In this document: piece by piece, positions 35,935-44,621 of the stretch
How the letters are laid out: each line of letters opens with the position of its first letter
Numbering within the stretch: the stretch's first letter is position 1
NCBI RefSeq assembly: GCF_029223545.1
Contig: NZ_CP097870.1
Coordinates: 2,976,001-3,040,000, forward strand
Length of the DNA stretch: 64,000 bases
Direction: 5' to 3'
Source of the DNA: Thauera sp. GDN1
GTDB lineage: Bacteria; Pseudomonadota; Gammaproteobacteria; Burkholderiales; Rhodocyclaceae
Notes under the pieces: generated by a model
Databases searched by the model: none
Seen by the model: only the letters and a program-made list of their open reading frames with translations
What the model was told of the DNA's origin: nothing
Position numbers and translations under genes: made by a program

Positions 35935-37222
35935 GGGCGGCGCGCACCGCGGCCGGCGACGCCGGCTGCCGGGCGGCCTGCGCCTCCGCATCGCGCTGTC
36001 GGTGACGGCGATGCTGCTGGTGCTCATCGTCGCGCAATCGCTCGCCCTGGTGCGGCTCAACGAGGAGATGGAGGAAGAGTTCATCACCGGCACGCTCGAC
36101 GAGCAGCTGCACTACAGCATCGAGCACAGTCGCCGGCTCGGCACCCTGATCGGGCCGCAGACACCGAACATGACGCTCTACCGCTTCGCCCCGGGCGAGG
36201 CGCTGCCGCAGGGGCTGAGCCCGGCACTGGCCGGCCTGGCCATCGGCAATCACGAGGACTGGTCCGCCGGCCGCGAGCTGCACGTTGCGGTGCGCGAGGC
36301 CGATGGCCAGCGCTATGTGCTCGTCTATGACGAATCCGAGCACCGCGAGCGCGAGTCGGCCGTGGTCACCACGGTCGTGATCGGTGCACTGATGCTGACG
36401 GCCTTGTCCTTCGTCCTCGTGTACGCGATCGCCGCCCGGCTCACACGCGGGCTGGAGACGCTCGCCGAACGCGTCGAGGGCGAGCGCGACGGCACGCCCT
36501 TCGCTCACGACGGGCTCGACGCCGAGCTCCTCGCCGTGGCGCGCGCCCTGGACCGGGCCGAGACACGGCAGGCGGCCGTGCTCGCGCGCGAACGGGACTT
36601 CAACGCCAACCTGTCGCACGAACTGCGCACCCCGCTCGCCGGCATCCGCAGCGACGCCGAGATGCTGCTCACCGACCCCGCGCTGTCCGACAAGGCCCGC
36701 CGGCGTGCGGAACGCATCGTCGCCACCACCGACCGCACCACGACGCTGGCCAACACCTTGCTGATGCTCGCCCGCGAGGCCCGGCCGCAGGCGCTGGAAA
36801 CGGTCGACCTGGGCGCGGCGGTGCGTCGCGCCTGGGAGCGCCTGCATCCTGCCGCGGCCGAGGCACTGACGATCCGCAGCGCCGCCCGGGCCGAGATCGT
36901 GGTCGACGCCAGCCTGCTCGAACTCGTGCTGCGGAACCTGCTGGAGAACGCGCTGCGCCATGGCGAGGGACACGCGATCGAGGTCGTGCTGGAGGGAAGG
37001 TGTCTCGCCATATGCGACCGCGGCCCCGGTTTCGGCGCGGAGGATCCGATGCGCAGCTTCGAGCGCTTCCGGCGCGGCGGCAGCAAGCCGGGGCACGGAC
37101 TCGGCCTGGCGCTGGTCCAGCACATCTGCACGGCCTGCGGGTGGTCCGTGCGCGCCGCGAACCGGCCCGGCGGCGGCGCCTGCCTGACGATCGATTTCGG
37201 GCCCGGCCCAGCATCGGCGTAG
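35903..37222 (+). CDS. Sensor histidine kinase (PmrB/QseC-like)
   Basis: Inner-membrane kinase of 439 residues. The first helix is near residues 30-50. A short periplasmic domain (about 52-152) is rich in acidic residues (NEEMEEEF) that could sense cations. The second helix is near 153-178. HAMP-like linker, then phospho-acceptor His239 in ANLSHELRTPLAG. The ATP-binding blocks are NLLENALRHG, DRGPGFG and HGLGLALVQHI. ATG 35903 overlaps the regulator gene by 32 bp; the in-frame ATG at 35897 is equally possible. The cognate partner is the preceding regulator. Confidence 0.9.
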   Translation: MDSATSSSAAEGGAHRGRRRRLPGGLRLRIALSVTAMLLVLIVAQSLALVRLNEEMEEEFITGTLDEQLHYSIEHSRRLGTLIGPQTPNMTLYRFAPGEALPQGLSPALAGLAIGNHEDWSAGRELHVAVREADGQRYVLVYDESEHRERESAVVTTVVIGALMLTALSFVLVYAIAARLTRGLETLAERVEGERDGTPFAHDGLDAELLAVARALDRAETRQAAVLARERDFNANLSHELRTPLAGIRSDAEMLLTDPALSDKARRRAERIVATTDRTTTLANTLLMLAREARPQALETVDLGAAVRRAWERLHPAAAEALTIRSAARAEIVVDASLLELVLRNLLENALRHGEGHAIEVVLEGRCLAICDRGPGFGAEDPMRSFERFRRGGSKPGHGLGLALVQHICTACGWSVRAANRPGGGACLTIDFGPGPASA

Positions 37223-37235
37223 GGCGGCGCCGCCC

Positions 37236-37272
37236 TCACACTTTCCTCACGGCCGCATCACACTTTCCTCAC
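37236..37272 (+). promoter_or_regulatory. Helically phased TCAC operator upstream of eptA
   Basis: TCAC occurs at 37236, 37247, 37258 and 37269, exactly 11 bp apart. It sits within a 15-bp direct repeat, TCACACTTTCCTCAC (37236-37250 and 37258-37272). Tandem 10-11 bp repeats are the binding mode of OmpR/PhoB regulators. The last box lies 11 bp before a TAGATT -10-like hexamer (37284-37289), covering the -35 region as expected for an activator. Confidence 0.72.
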
Positions 37273-37283
37273 ACCCGGCTTCG

Positions 37284-37289
37284 TAGATT
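37284..37289 (+). promoter_or_regulatory. -10 element of eptA
   Basis: TAGATT lies 29 bp before the eptA ATG. There is no good -35; the phased TCAC boxes occupy that place. Confidence 0.5.
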
Positions 37290-37318
37290 GCGTGGATCCT
37301 CACCGGCTCCGCGCGATC

Positions 37319-39052
37319 ATGCCCGAACAGCGTCTCTCCCTCGTCTCGCCCCCCTCCACGCCCGTTGCCGCCAACCCGGCCGGCGGCACTTCCCCTGGCT
37401 CGTCCATGCTGGCCGCCGCGCGGCGCTGGCGCCCCGAGATGTCGCCAGAGGGCCTGCTGCTCGGGCTCGGCCTCTACTTCACGCTGTCCTGCAACACCCC
37501 CTTCTGGCGCGCGCTGCTCGCCAGCCGCGGCAACGAAGGCGGCGCCCTCGCGTACCTGCTCGCGCTCGGCGTCGCGCTCACCGCGCTGAACTTCCTGCTC
37601 TTCGCGCCGCTGCTCAGCCGGCGGACGACCAAGCCGCTGCTGGGCGGCCTGATCCTCGTCGCTGCGGTCGCGAGCTACTACGCCGGCCACTTCGGCGTGT
37701 ATTTCGACCCGAGCATGCTGCGCAACGTGCTGCGCACCGACGTCGCCGAGGCGCGCGAGCTGCTCACCCCCGGCTTCTTCCTGCAGGTCGCGGCGCTGGC
37801 CCTGCCGCCGCTCTTCGTCCTCCAGCGCGCCCGCCTGCGCCGGCGCCCGCTGAAGCGCGCGCTGGCGATCCGCGGCGCATCGGTCGTGCTCGCGCTGATC
37901 ATTGCCGCCGGATCGCTCGGCAGCGTGTTCAAGGACTTCTCGGGCCAGATGCGCAACCACAAGGAGTTGCGTTACCTGATCACCCCGGCCGCGCCGCTGT
38001 GGTCGATAGCGCGCGTGCTCAGCCGTGACGCGCAGGCGGCCCAACAGCCGCGCCGGCCCGTCGGCACGGACGCCCGCCTGGGGGCGAGCTGGGCCGCGGC
38101 GAAGAAGCCGGCGCTGTTCGTGATCGTGGTCGGTGAGACCGCGCGTGCTGCCGACTGGGGGCTGAACCGCAGCGGCGGGCAGTCGCCCGCCCGCGACACC
38201 ACGCCCGAGCTCGCCCGCCGCGCGGTCATCAACTTCCCCGACGTGACGAGCTGCGGCACCAACACCGAGGTGTCGGTGCCGTGCATGTTCTCGCTGCAGG
38301 GCCGGCGCGACTACGACGAGGACGCCATCCGCGGCAGCGAGTCCCTGCTCGACACCCTGCAGCACGCCGGCCTGCGCGTGGTGTGGAACGACAACCAGTC
38401 GGGCTGCAAGGGCGTGTGCACCGGCGTGGAGCGCATGCGCCCCGACCCGGCCAGCCTCCCCGGACTGTGCGACGGCGAGCACTGCCTCGACGAGGCCCTG
38501 CTCGAGAGCAGCCGCGGGCTGCTGCGCGACGCCAAGGGCAACCTCGTGCTCGTGCTGCATCAGCTCGGCAACCACGGCCCGGCGTATTTCCGCCGTTATC
38601 CCGAAGCCTTCCGCCGCTTCACGCCGACCTGCGACGACGAGGACCTGTCGAAGTGCAGCCGCGAACAGATCGCCAACAGCTACGACAACGCCCTGCTGTA
38701 CACCGACCATGTGCTCGCGCGCGGCATCGACCTGCTGCAGGAACTGGCGCCGCGCTACGACACCGCGCTGCTCTACGTTTCGGACCATGGCGAATCGCTC
38801 GGCGAGAACGGCCTCTACCTGCACGGCCTGCCCTATTCGATCGCCCCCGCGGAGCAGACCCGCGTGCCGATGGTGATGTGGCTATCGAGCGGTTTCGCCG
38901 CGCGCAACAGGCTCGATCCCGCCTGCCTGCGTACCCAGGCCGACAAGCCCGCCGCGCACGACAACCTGTTCCACACCGTGCTCGGCCTGCTCGACGTCAA
39001 CACCGCGGTCCGCGACGACGCGCTGGACCTCACCGCACCCTGCCGGAGCTGA
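37319..39052 (+). CDS. eptA: EptA-type lipid A phosphoethanolamine transferase
   Basis: Inner-membrane enzyme of 577 residues that adds phosphoethanolamine to lipid A. About five helices span residues ~45-205, followed by a periplasmic sulfatase-fold domain. Zn-site and catalytic features are GET at 272-274, nucleophile Thr314 in TSCGTNTEVSVPCMFS, paired Cys, HQLGNHGPAYFRRYPEAF in part, and SDHGESLGENGLYLHG. ATG 37319 is preferred over the GTG at 37292, which lies only 3 bp beyond the -10. Such modification usually raises resistance to cationic peptides. It follows the two-component genes. Confidence 0.92.
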   Translation: MPEQRLSLVSPPSTPVAANPAGGTSPGSSMLAAARRWRPEMSPEGLLLGLGLYFTLSCNTPFWRALLASRGNEGGALAYLLALGVALTALNFLLFAPLLSRRTTKPLLGGLILVAAVASYYAGHFGVYFDPSMLRNVLRTDVAEARELLTPGFFLQVAALALPPLFVLQRARLRRRPLKRALAIRGASVVLALIIAAGSLGSVFKDFSGQMRNHKELRYLITPAAPLWSIARVLSRDAQAAQQPRRPVGTDARLGASWAAAKKPALFVIVVGETARAADWGLNRSGGQSPARDTTPELARRAVINFPDVTSCGTNTEVSVPCMFSLQGRRDYDEDAIRGSESLLDTLQHAGLRVVWNDNQSGCKGVCTGVERMRPDPASLPGLCDGEHCLDEALLESSRGLLRDAKGNLVLVLHQLGNHGPAYFRRYPEAFRRFTPTCDDEDLSKCSREQIANSYDNALLYTDHVLARGIDLLQELAPRYDTALLYVSDHGESLGENGLYLHGLPYSIAPAEQTRVPMVMWLSSGFAARNRLDPACLRTQADKPAAHDNLFHTVLGLLDVNTAVRDDALDLTAPCRS

Positions 39053-39056
39053 ACAC

Positions 39057-39803
39057 ATGCGGCCAGGCGAACTTTCCACCTCCGTTCCCGTGCCCGCGCT
39101 CGATGCGACGCGCCGGTGGCTGCTCGCGCAGTCCGCGCTGCTCGCACTGAGCGCCTTGGTGCTGTACTGGACCTTCGAAGCCACCGATCTCGACCGTCTG
39201 CTGGCGCAGTCACTCTTCGACCCCGAACTCGGCATCTTCCCCCTGCGGCGCAGCTGGCTCCTCGAGGCGGTGATGCACAAGGCGGCCAAGCAGCTCACCT
39301 ACGTGCTGGTGGCGGCCAGCCTTTACGTCTGCTGGCAGGGCTGGAAAGGCCGGCTGAGTTGGCTGCCGCCGCGCAATGCCCTGCTCGCGGCGCTCGGCAT
39401 GCTGGCGATCCCGCTCGCGACCTCGACCGCGAAGCTGCTGACCGCGCGCTACTGCCCCTGGGACCTCGTCGAGTTCGGCGGCTATGCGCCTTATCTCGGC
39501 TTGTTCGACCCCGCGCCGGCGGGCATCAAGGCCGGGCAGTGCTTCCCGGCCGGGCATGCATCGACCGGCTTCCTGTGGATCGTGTGGGCGGTGGCGCTGC
39601 GACCGGCCGGGCTGCGCATGGCACGCCGCGCGCTCCTCGTCGGCCTGCTCGCCGGCGCCACCCTCGGCACCGCGCGCATGCTGCAGGGCGCACATTTCCT
39701 GTCGCACACGCTGTGGACCCTGTGGCTGGCCTGGGGGGTGAGCGTGAGCCTCGCGGTGGCGGTGCGCGCCGACCTCGGTAGCGGAGATCGCCAGGGGTAC
39801 TGA
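39057..39803 (+). CDS. PAP2-family membrane phosphatase
   Basis: Membrane protein of 248 residues with about six helices. The three acid-phosphatase motifs are present in a variant form: KLLTARYCPWDL (instead of K-x6-RP), FPAGHASTGF (PSGH-like, with the catalytic His) and ARMLQGAHFLSHTLWTLW. The gene begins 4 bp after eptA, so the two are co-transcribed. By context it probably removes a phosphate from lipid A or a lipid carrier (LpxE/LpxT/undecaprenyl types), but the substrate is inferred. Confidence 0.85.
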   Translation: MRPGELSTSVPVPALDATRRWLLAQSALLALSALVLYWTFEATDLDRLLAQSLFDPELGIFPLRRSWLLEAVMHKAAKQLTYVLVAASLYVCWQGWKGRLSWLPPRNALLAALGMLAIPLATSTAKLLTARYCPWDLVEFGGYAPYLGLFDPAPAGIKAGQCFPAGHASTGFLWIVWAVALRPAGLRMARRALLVGLLAGATLGTARMLQGAHFLSHTLWTLWLAWGVSVSLAVAVRADLGSGDRQGY

Positions 39804-39835
39804 AAGGGCCGGCGCGTACTGCATGCGCATGACGG

Positions 39836-39871
39836 AAAAAACGGGCGGCCGCCCGGAGGCGCGCCGCCCGT
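39836..39871 (-). terminator. Intrinsic terminator of htpG
   Basis: On the minus strand a 9-bp stem, ACGGGCGGC / GCCGCCCGT, is followed by six T residues. Confidence 0.85.
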
Positions 39872-39900
39872 TCTTGCTGCAGATCCGGCCTGGCGCCGGA

Positions 39901-41829
39901 TCAGTTCCCGCTCATCGCCATCATCAGCTGGTTGATGCGCTTCACGAAGGTCGCCGGGTCGTCGAGCGTGCCACCCTCGGCGAGCAGGGCCTGGTCGAAC
40001 AGCACCGCCGCCCAGTCGTCGAAGTGCTTCTCCTCGTACTTCAGGCGCAGCACCGCGGGGTGGCTCGGGTTGATCTCGAGGATGGGCTTGGACACCGGCG
40101 CGCTCTGCCCGGCGGCCTTGAGGATGCGTGCGAGGTTCATGCCGAGGTCGTGCTCGTCGGCCACCAGGCAGGCGGGCGAATCGGTCAGGCGCAGAGTCAC
40201 CTTCACGTCCTTGACGCGCTCGCCCAGGCTCGCCTTCATCTTGTCGAGCAGCGCCTTGTACTCGTCGGCGGCCTTCTCGGCTTCCTGCTTCTCGGCCTCG
40301 TCCTCCAGCGCACCCAGGTCCAGCCCGCCCTTGGCCACCGACACCAGCGGCTTGCCGTCGAACTCGGTGAGGTTGCCCACCACCCACTCGTCGACGCGGT
40401 CGGTGAGCAGCAGCACCTCGATGCCCTTCTTGCGGAAGACCTCGAGATGCGGGCTGTTCTTGGCGGCGTTGAAGGTCTCGGCGGTGACGTAGTAGATCTT
40501 GTCCTGGCCTTCCTTCATGCGGCCGATGTAGTCGGCGAGCGACACCACCTCGTCCTGATTATCCAGCCTGGTCGAGGCGAAGCGCAGCAGGCCGGCGATC
40601 TTGTCCTTGTTGGCGAAGTCCTCGCCCACGCCTTCCTTCAACACCTTGCCGAAGGCCTTCCAGAACTCGGCGTACTTCTCCTTGTCCGCGGCCTCGTCGC
40701 TGTTGGCCAGGCTCTCGAGCAGGGTCAGCACCTTCTTCGTGCAGCCGGCGCGGATGGTGTCGATGTCCTTGGATTCCTGCAGGATCTCGCGCGACACGTT
40801 GAGCGGCAGGTCGGCCGAATCGACCACGCCGCGCACGAAGCGCAGGTAGGTCGGCATCAGCTTCTCGGCGTCGTCCATGATGAACACGCGCTTCACGTAG
40901 AGCTTGATGCCGTGCCTGGCGTTGCGGTCCCACAGGTCGAAGGGCGCGTTCTTCGGGATGTAGAGCAGATTGGTGTATTCGTGGCGCCCCTCGACGCGCG
41001 AGTGCGTCCACGCCAGCGGATCCTCGAAGTCGTGGGCGACGTGCTTGTAGAAGGCGGTGTACTCGTCTTCCGTGATGTCGTTCTTCGAGCGCGTCCACAG
41101 CGCGTTGGCCTGGTTGACGGTCTCGTCCTCGTCGGTGACGACCTGGGCCTTCTGCTCCTCGTTCCACTCCTCCTTCTTCATCACGATCGGCTGCACGATG
41201 TGATCGGAGTACTTGCGGATCAGGCTCTTCAACTTCCACGACGACAGCAGGTCTTCCTGGCCCTCGCGCAGGTGCAGGGTGATCTCGGTGCCGCGGCCGG
41301 GCTTGTCGACCGGCTCGACGGTGTAGGCGCCGGCCTCATCGCCCGCCATCGAGCACTCCCACTTCACGCCCTCGCCCGCGGCCAGGCCGGCGCGGCGGGT
41401 GAGCACGGTGACGCGGTCGGCGACCAGGAAGGCGGAATAGAAGCCCACGCCGAACTGGCCGATGAGGTTGGCGTCCTTCTTCTGGTCGCCGGTGAGCTTG
41501 CCGAAGAATTCGCGCGTACCCGACTTGGCGATGGTGCCGAGATGGGCGATCGCCTCGTCACGGCTCATGCCGATGCCGTTGTCGGCGATGGTGATGGTCT
41601 TGGCCTCGGCGTCGAAACCGATGCGGATCTTCAGCTCGCTGTCGTTCTCGTACAGGGCGCCATTGTCGAGCGCCTCGAAGCGCAGCTTGTCGCAGGCGTC
41701 GGAGGCGTTGGAGACGAGCTCGCGCAGGAAGATCTCGCGGTTGGAATACAGCGAGTGGATCATCAGGTGAAGCAGCTGCTTCACCTCGGCCTGGAAGTTC
41801 ATCGTCTGGGCGGCTGCGGTTTCGGACAT
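39901..41829 (-). CDS. htpG: Chaperone HtpG (Hsp90)
   Basis: Cytosolic ATP-dependent chaperone of 642 residues (E. coli 624). The N-terminal ATPase has [21 protein letters not shown] (in part), [14 protein letters not shown] and [11 protein letters not shown]. The middle-domain catalytic Arg region is [18 protein letters not shown], shown in part. ATG 41829 ([20 protein letters not shown]) fits the family start. The gene is preceded by a near-perfect sigma-32 promoter (41868-41896) and followed by a strong terminator, so it is a single heat-shock unit. Confidence 0.97.
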   Translation of the reverse strand: MSETAAAQTMNFQAEVKQLLHLMIHSLYSNREIFLRELVSNASDACDKLRFEALDNGALYENDSELKIRIGFDAEAKTITIADNGIGMSRDEAIAHLGTIAKSGTREFFGKLTGDQKKDANLIGQFGVGFYSAFLVADRVTVLTRRAGLAAGEGVKWECSMAGDEAGAYTVEPVDKPGRGTEITLHLREGQEDLLSSWKLKSLIRKYSDHIVQPIVMKKEEWNEEQKAQVVTDEDETVNQANALWTRSKNDITEDEYTAFYKHVAHDFEDPLAWTHSRVEGRHEYTNLLYIPKNAPFDLWDRNARHGIKLYVKRVFIMDDAEKLMPTYLRFVRGVVDSADLPLNVSREILQESKDIDTIRAGCTKKVLTLLESLANSDEAADKEKYAEFWKAFGKVLKEGVGEDFANKDKIAGLLRFASTRLDNQDEVVSLADYIGRMKEGQDKIYYVTAETFNAAKNSPHLEVFRKKGIEVLLLTDRVDEWVVGNLTEFDGKPLVSVAKGGLDLGALEDEAEKQEAEKAADEYKALLDKMKASLGERVKDVKVTLRLTDSPACLVADEHDLGMNLARILKAAGQSAPVSKPILEINPSHPAVLRLKYEEKHFDDWAAVLFDQALLAEGGTLDDPATFVKRINQLMMAMSGN

Positions 41830-41867
41830 GGATACGACTCCAGCTTGGTTACGGATCAGTGCGTCCG

Positions 41868-41896
41868 CAGATGGGGACGCACTTCCGGCTTTCAAG
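41868..41896 (-). promoter_or_regulatory. Sigma-32 heat-shock promoter of htpG
   Basis: On the minus strand CTTGAAA (41896-41890), a 13-bp spacer and CCCCATCTG (41876-41868). The sigma-32 consensus is CTTGAAA-N13-15-CCCCATNTA, so only the last base differs. Transcription would start near 41861, 32 bases before the ATG. Confidence 0.88.
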
Positions 41897-41932
41897 CCCC
41901 TGCCACGCGCTCGTCGCTCGCCCGCCCTGCGC

Positions 41933-42490
41933 TCACAGGTACTGCACGTCGGTGATCTCGATCTCGCGCATGCCCGCCGGGCTCTGGAAGCGCACCACGT
42001 CGCCCACTCGCGCCTTGAGCACCGCCCGCGCCAGCGGCGAGATCCAGCTGATCCGCCCCTGCGCGGCGTCGGCCTCGTCCACGCCGACGATCTGCCAGGT
42101 CTGCTCGTCCTCGGTGGCGAGGTCGTAGAAGCTCACCGTGGCGCCGAAGAACACCTGCTCCAGGCCCTGCTGGCGCTCGGGGTCGACCACCTCGGCGCTC
42201 TCGATGCGCTTGATCAGGAAGCGGATGCGGCGGTCGATCTCGCGCAAGCGCTTCTTGCCGTAGATGTAGTCGCCGTTCTCCGAGCGGTCGCCGTTGCCGG
42301 CAGCCCAGGCCACGGTCTCGACCAGCTTGGGGCGCTCGATGCGCACGAGCTGGTCGAGCTCGACGCGCAGTGCGTCGTAGCCGCGCCGGGTCATGTAGTT
42401 CTTGCTGCCCGCGGGCAGGCGCAGCGCGGGGGCGAGCTCCTCGTCGTCGTCCGCGGCGCCGTCGTTTTCCTTGACGAAAGCCTTGTTCAC
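41933..42490 (-). CDS. greB: Transcription elongation factor GreB
   Basis: Factor that rescues backtracked RNA polymerase by stimulating transcript cleavage. The coiled-coil part carries [16 protein letters not shown] and [27 protein letters not shown] (in parts); the acidic tip residues are D and E of GDRSENGDY. The C-terminal FKBP-like part ends IEITDVQYL. It has 185 residues, about 27 more than E. coli GreB. The extra is an acidic N-terminal tail ([17 protein letters not shown]). GTG 42490 is the only plausible start for the tail; an internal ATG before TRRGYD would make a 150-residue protein. Confidence 0.93.
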   Translation of the reverse strand: MNKAFVKENDGAADDDEELAPALRLPAGSKNYMTRRGYDALRVELDQLVRIERPKLVETVAWAAGNGDRSENGDYIYGKKRLREIDRRIRFLIKRIESAEVVDPERQQGLEQVFFGATVSFYDLATEDEQTWQIVGVDEADAAQGRISWISPLARAVLKARVGDVVRFQSPAGMREIEITDVQYL

Positions 42491-42724
42491 TTGCGCATTT
42501 CCGGTATTGGCGAAAGCCGCATGGTAAGAAATCCATCGCCGGCACGCCAAGCCCGGGCGCGGGCGAACGCGGATGCCGCGAGCACGCGGCTCACCGGCCG
42601 GCGGCAAGCCGGCGGCAAGCAAGTTGTCATCGCCCCCGCCGCCGCATACCATTCCGGGCAGGACACGGCGCACATCCGCGCCCCGCCGACGACGGCGCAA
42701 CGGCAACGCGAGAGGGAAGCAGGC

Positions 42725-42940
42725 ATGATCGACAAGGCATTCGACGAAGTGACCAGCTTGCACCTGCGCCTCGAGGAAATGCGCCTCGAGCATCGCGACC
42801 TCGACGACGCGATCACCCGCCTCACCGACTCGCCGACCGGCGACGAGCTGATGCTGCGCCGCCTCAAGAAACGCAAGCTCGCGCTCAAGGACCGCATCAT
42901 CGCGATCGAGCACATGCTGAGCCCGGACGAACCCGCCTGA
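42725..42940 (+). CDS. YdcH/DUF465 family small protein
   Basis: Protein of 71 residues, predicted as a helical hairpin. The opening IDKAFDEVTSLHLRLEEMRLEHRDLDDAI (described in part) and the later LKKRKLALKDRI are the conserved DUF465 blocks. Function is unknown. ATG 42725 follows GAGAGGGAAGCAGGC. It lies 17 bp before an alpha/beta hydrolase gene on the same strand. The 234-bp space to greB holds no gene that I can support. Confidence 0.82.
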   Translation: MIDKAFDEVTSLHLRLEEMRLEHRDLDDAITRLTDSPTGDELMLRRLKKRKLALKDRIIAIEHMLSPDEPA

Positions 42941-42957
42941 CATAGCCAGACCCTCTC

Positions 42958-43740
42958 ATGAAAGACATCCAGGTACGCGGCCAGGTGGCGGCCGTCGCGG
43001 TGCACGGCGAAGCGGCCGCAGCACCGCTGCTGCTGATCCATGGCGCCGGACACGACCACGGCGTCTGGGACGGAATTGCCCCTGCCCTCGCCGCCGCCGG
43101 CCACCGCGTCGTCGCGCCCGACCTGCCGGCCCACGGCGCCTCGGCCGGCGAAGCGCTGCCGAGCATCGACGCGATGGCCGACTGGGTGCTCGCGGTGGCC
43201 GACGCGCTGGGCGTGGACAGCTTCCGCATCGCCGGCCACAGCATGGGCTCGCTGGTCGCGCTCGCCGTCGCCGCGCGCGCGCCGGCGCGCGTCGGGGCGC
43301 TGTACCTGCTCGGCAGCCTGGCACCGATGCCGGTCGCGCCCTTCGTGCTCGACGCCGCGCGCACCGATCCGCCGCGCGCCTGGGCGCTGATCAACAAGTT
43401 CTCCTTCGCCCCCGCCGAGCTGATCGGCGAGCAGCGCCGCGCCGAGCTTGAAGCCGCCAACCTCGAGCGCATGCAGCGCCAGGGCGCGGACGTGCTCGCC
43501 ACCGACCTGGTCGCCTGCGACAGCTGGCAGGACGGACTGCAGGCCGCCACCCGGGTGCGCTGCCCGGTGCTGCTGCTGAGCGGCGACTGCGACCGCATGA
43601 CCCCGGCCGACGCGGTGCTGCCGCTGCGCGACGCCTTTACCGCCTGCGCGGCGCGCCTGGTCGTGCTGCCCGGCGCGGGCCACGCCCTGATGCAGGAAGC
43701 GCCGCAGGCGCTGGTCGACGCGATGCGGGCGGGGGCCTGA
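42958..43740 (+). CDS. Alpha/beta-fold hydrolase
   Basis: Predicted esterase-like enzyme of 260 residues. The oxyanion region is LLLIHGAGHDHGVW, and the nucleophile Ser95 lies in AGHSMGSLV. The acid is Asp in SGDCDRMTP and the general base is His in GAGHALMQE, so the catalytic triad is complete. The overall pattern fits the broad 3-oxoadipate-lactonase/haloperoxidase-like group. The natural substrate is unknown. There is no signal peptide, so it is cytoplasmic. It is followed 47 bp later by the DUF2189 gene. Confidence 0.82.
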   Translation: MKDIQVRGQVAAVAVHGEAAAAPLLLIHGAGHDHGVWDGIAPALAAAGHRVVAPDLPAHGASAGEALPSIDAMADWVLAVADALGVDSFRIAGHSMGSLVALAVAARAPARVGALYLLGSLAPMPVAPFVLDAARTDPPRAWALINKFSFAPAELIGEQRRAELEAANLERMQRQGADVLATDLVACDSWQDGLQAATRVRCPVLLLSGDCDRMTPADAVLPLRDAFTACAARLVVLPGAGHALMQEAPQALVDAMRAGA

Positions 43741-43787
43741 ACCACCGCCCTGCTCCGCCGTCGTTTCAACACTCACAGGAGATCGAC

Positions 43788-44594
43788 ATGACGGAGCAGG
43801 ACCCCTCGAATCGACAAGCCTCCGCGGACGCGGATCCCGGCCTGCCCTTCCCGACCGTGCGCGAGGTCTCGCTCGGCGCCCCGCTGCGCTGGATCGCCCG
43901 CGGCGCCGCCGACCTGCGCGCCTGCCCGGGACCCAGCCTGTTCTACGGCCTGTGCTTCGCCGCGATGGGCCTGCTGACGGTCGCGATCTTCCTCCATGCC
44001 TACGAGTACATCGCCGCCCTCGCCTCGGGCTTCCTGCTCGTCGGCCCGCTGTTCGCAATGGGCCTGTACGAGATCAGCCGCCGGCGCGAGCGCGGCGAAG
44101 CCTGCGCGCTCGCCCCTACGCTCACCGTGTGGCGCCGCAACCTGGGCAACATCGGCGTGTTCGCGGTCGTGCTCGGCGTGGTGCTGCTGGTCTGGGCGCG
44201 CGCCTCGATGGTGGTGTTCGCGCTCTTCTACACCGACGAGATGCCGAGCCTGGACGGCCTGATCGCGCAGATCCTCGAGCTGCGCAACCTCGAGTTCCTC
44301 GGCGCGTATTTCGGTGTCGGGCTGGTCTTCGCCACGATCGCGTTCGCGGCCAGCGTGGTGTCGGTGCCGCTGATGCTCGACCGCAACCAGGATGCGGTCA
44401 GCGCGATGCTGGCGAGCTTCGCCGCGCTGCTGAACAACCCCGGTCCGATGCTGGTGTGGGCAACGCTGATCGTCATGCTGAGCGCGATCGGCTTCGCCAC
44501 CTTCAACATCGGCCTGGTGGTGCTGATGCCCATCCTCGGCCACGCCACCTGGCACGCCTACCGCGACCTCATCGAACCGCTGCCGCCCGGCTGA
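43788..44594 (+). CDS. DUF2189 family integral membrane protein
   Basis: Protein of 268 residues with about six hydrophobic helices (near 50-70, 75-95, 115-140, 165-190, 215-240 and 240-260). Conserved blocks include PGPSLFYGLCFAAMG, GPLFAMGLYEISRRRERGE and the C-terminal ILGHATWHAYRDLI, typical of DUF2189. Function is unknown. ATG 43788 follows CAGGAGATCGAC, an excellent ribosome site. It ends 27 bp from the end of a convergent gene. Confidence 0.83.
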   Translation: MTEQDPSNRQASADADPGLPFPTVREVSLGAPLRWIARGAADLRACPGPSLFYGLCFAAMGLLTVAIFLHAYEYIAALASGFLLVGPLFAMGLYEISRRRERGEACALAPTLTVWRRNLGNIGVFAVVLGVVLLVWARASMVVFALFYTDEMPSLDGLIAQILELRNLEFLGAYFGVGLVFATIAFAASVVSVPLMLDRNQDAVSAMLASFAALLNNPGPMLVWATLIVMLSAIGFATFNIGLVVLMPILGHATWHAYRDLIEPLPPG

Positions 44595-44621
44595 ACCCCG
44601 CGCGCCGCGCGGCTTCGCGGA

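Noticed and set aside
41858-41883. Hairpin AGTGCGTCC/GGACGCACT as an RNA thermometer of htpG
   Set aside because: It overlaps the -10 and spacer of the sigma-32 promoter, so most of it would not be in the transcript.
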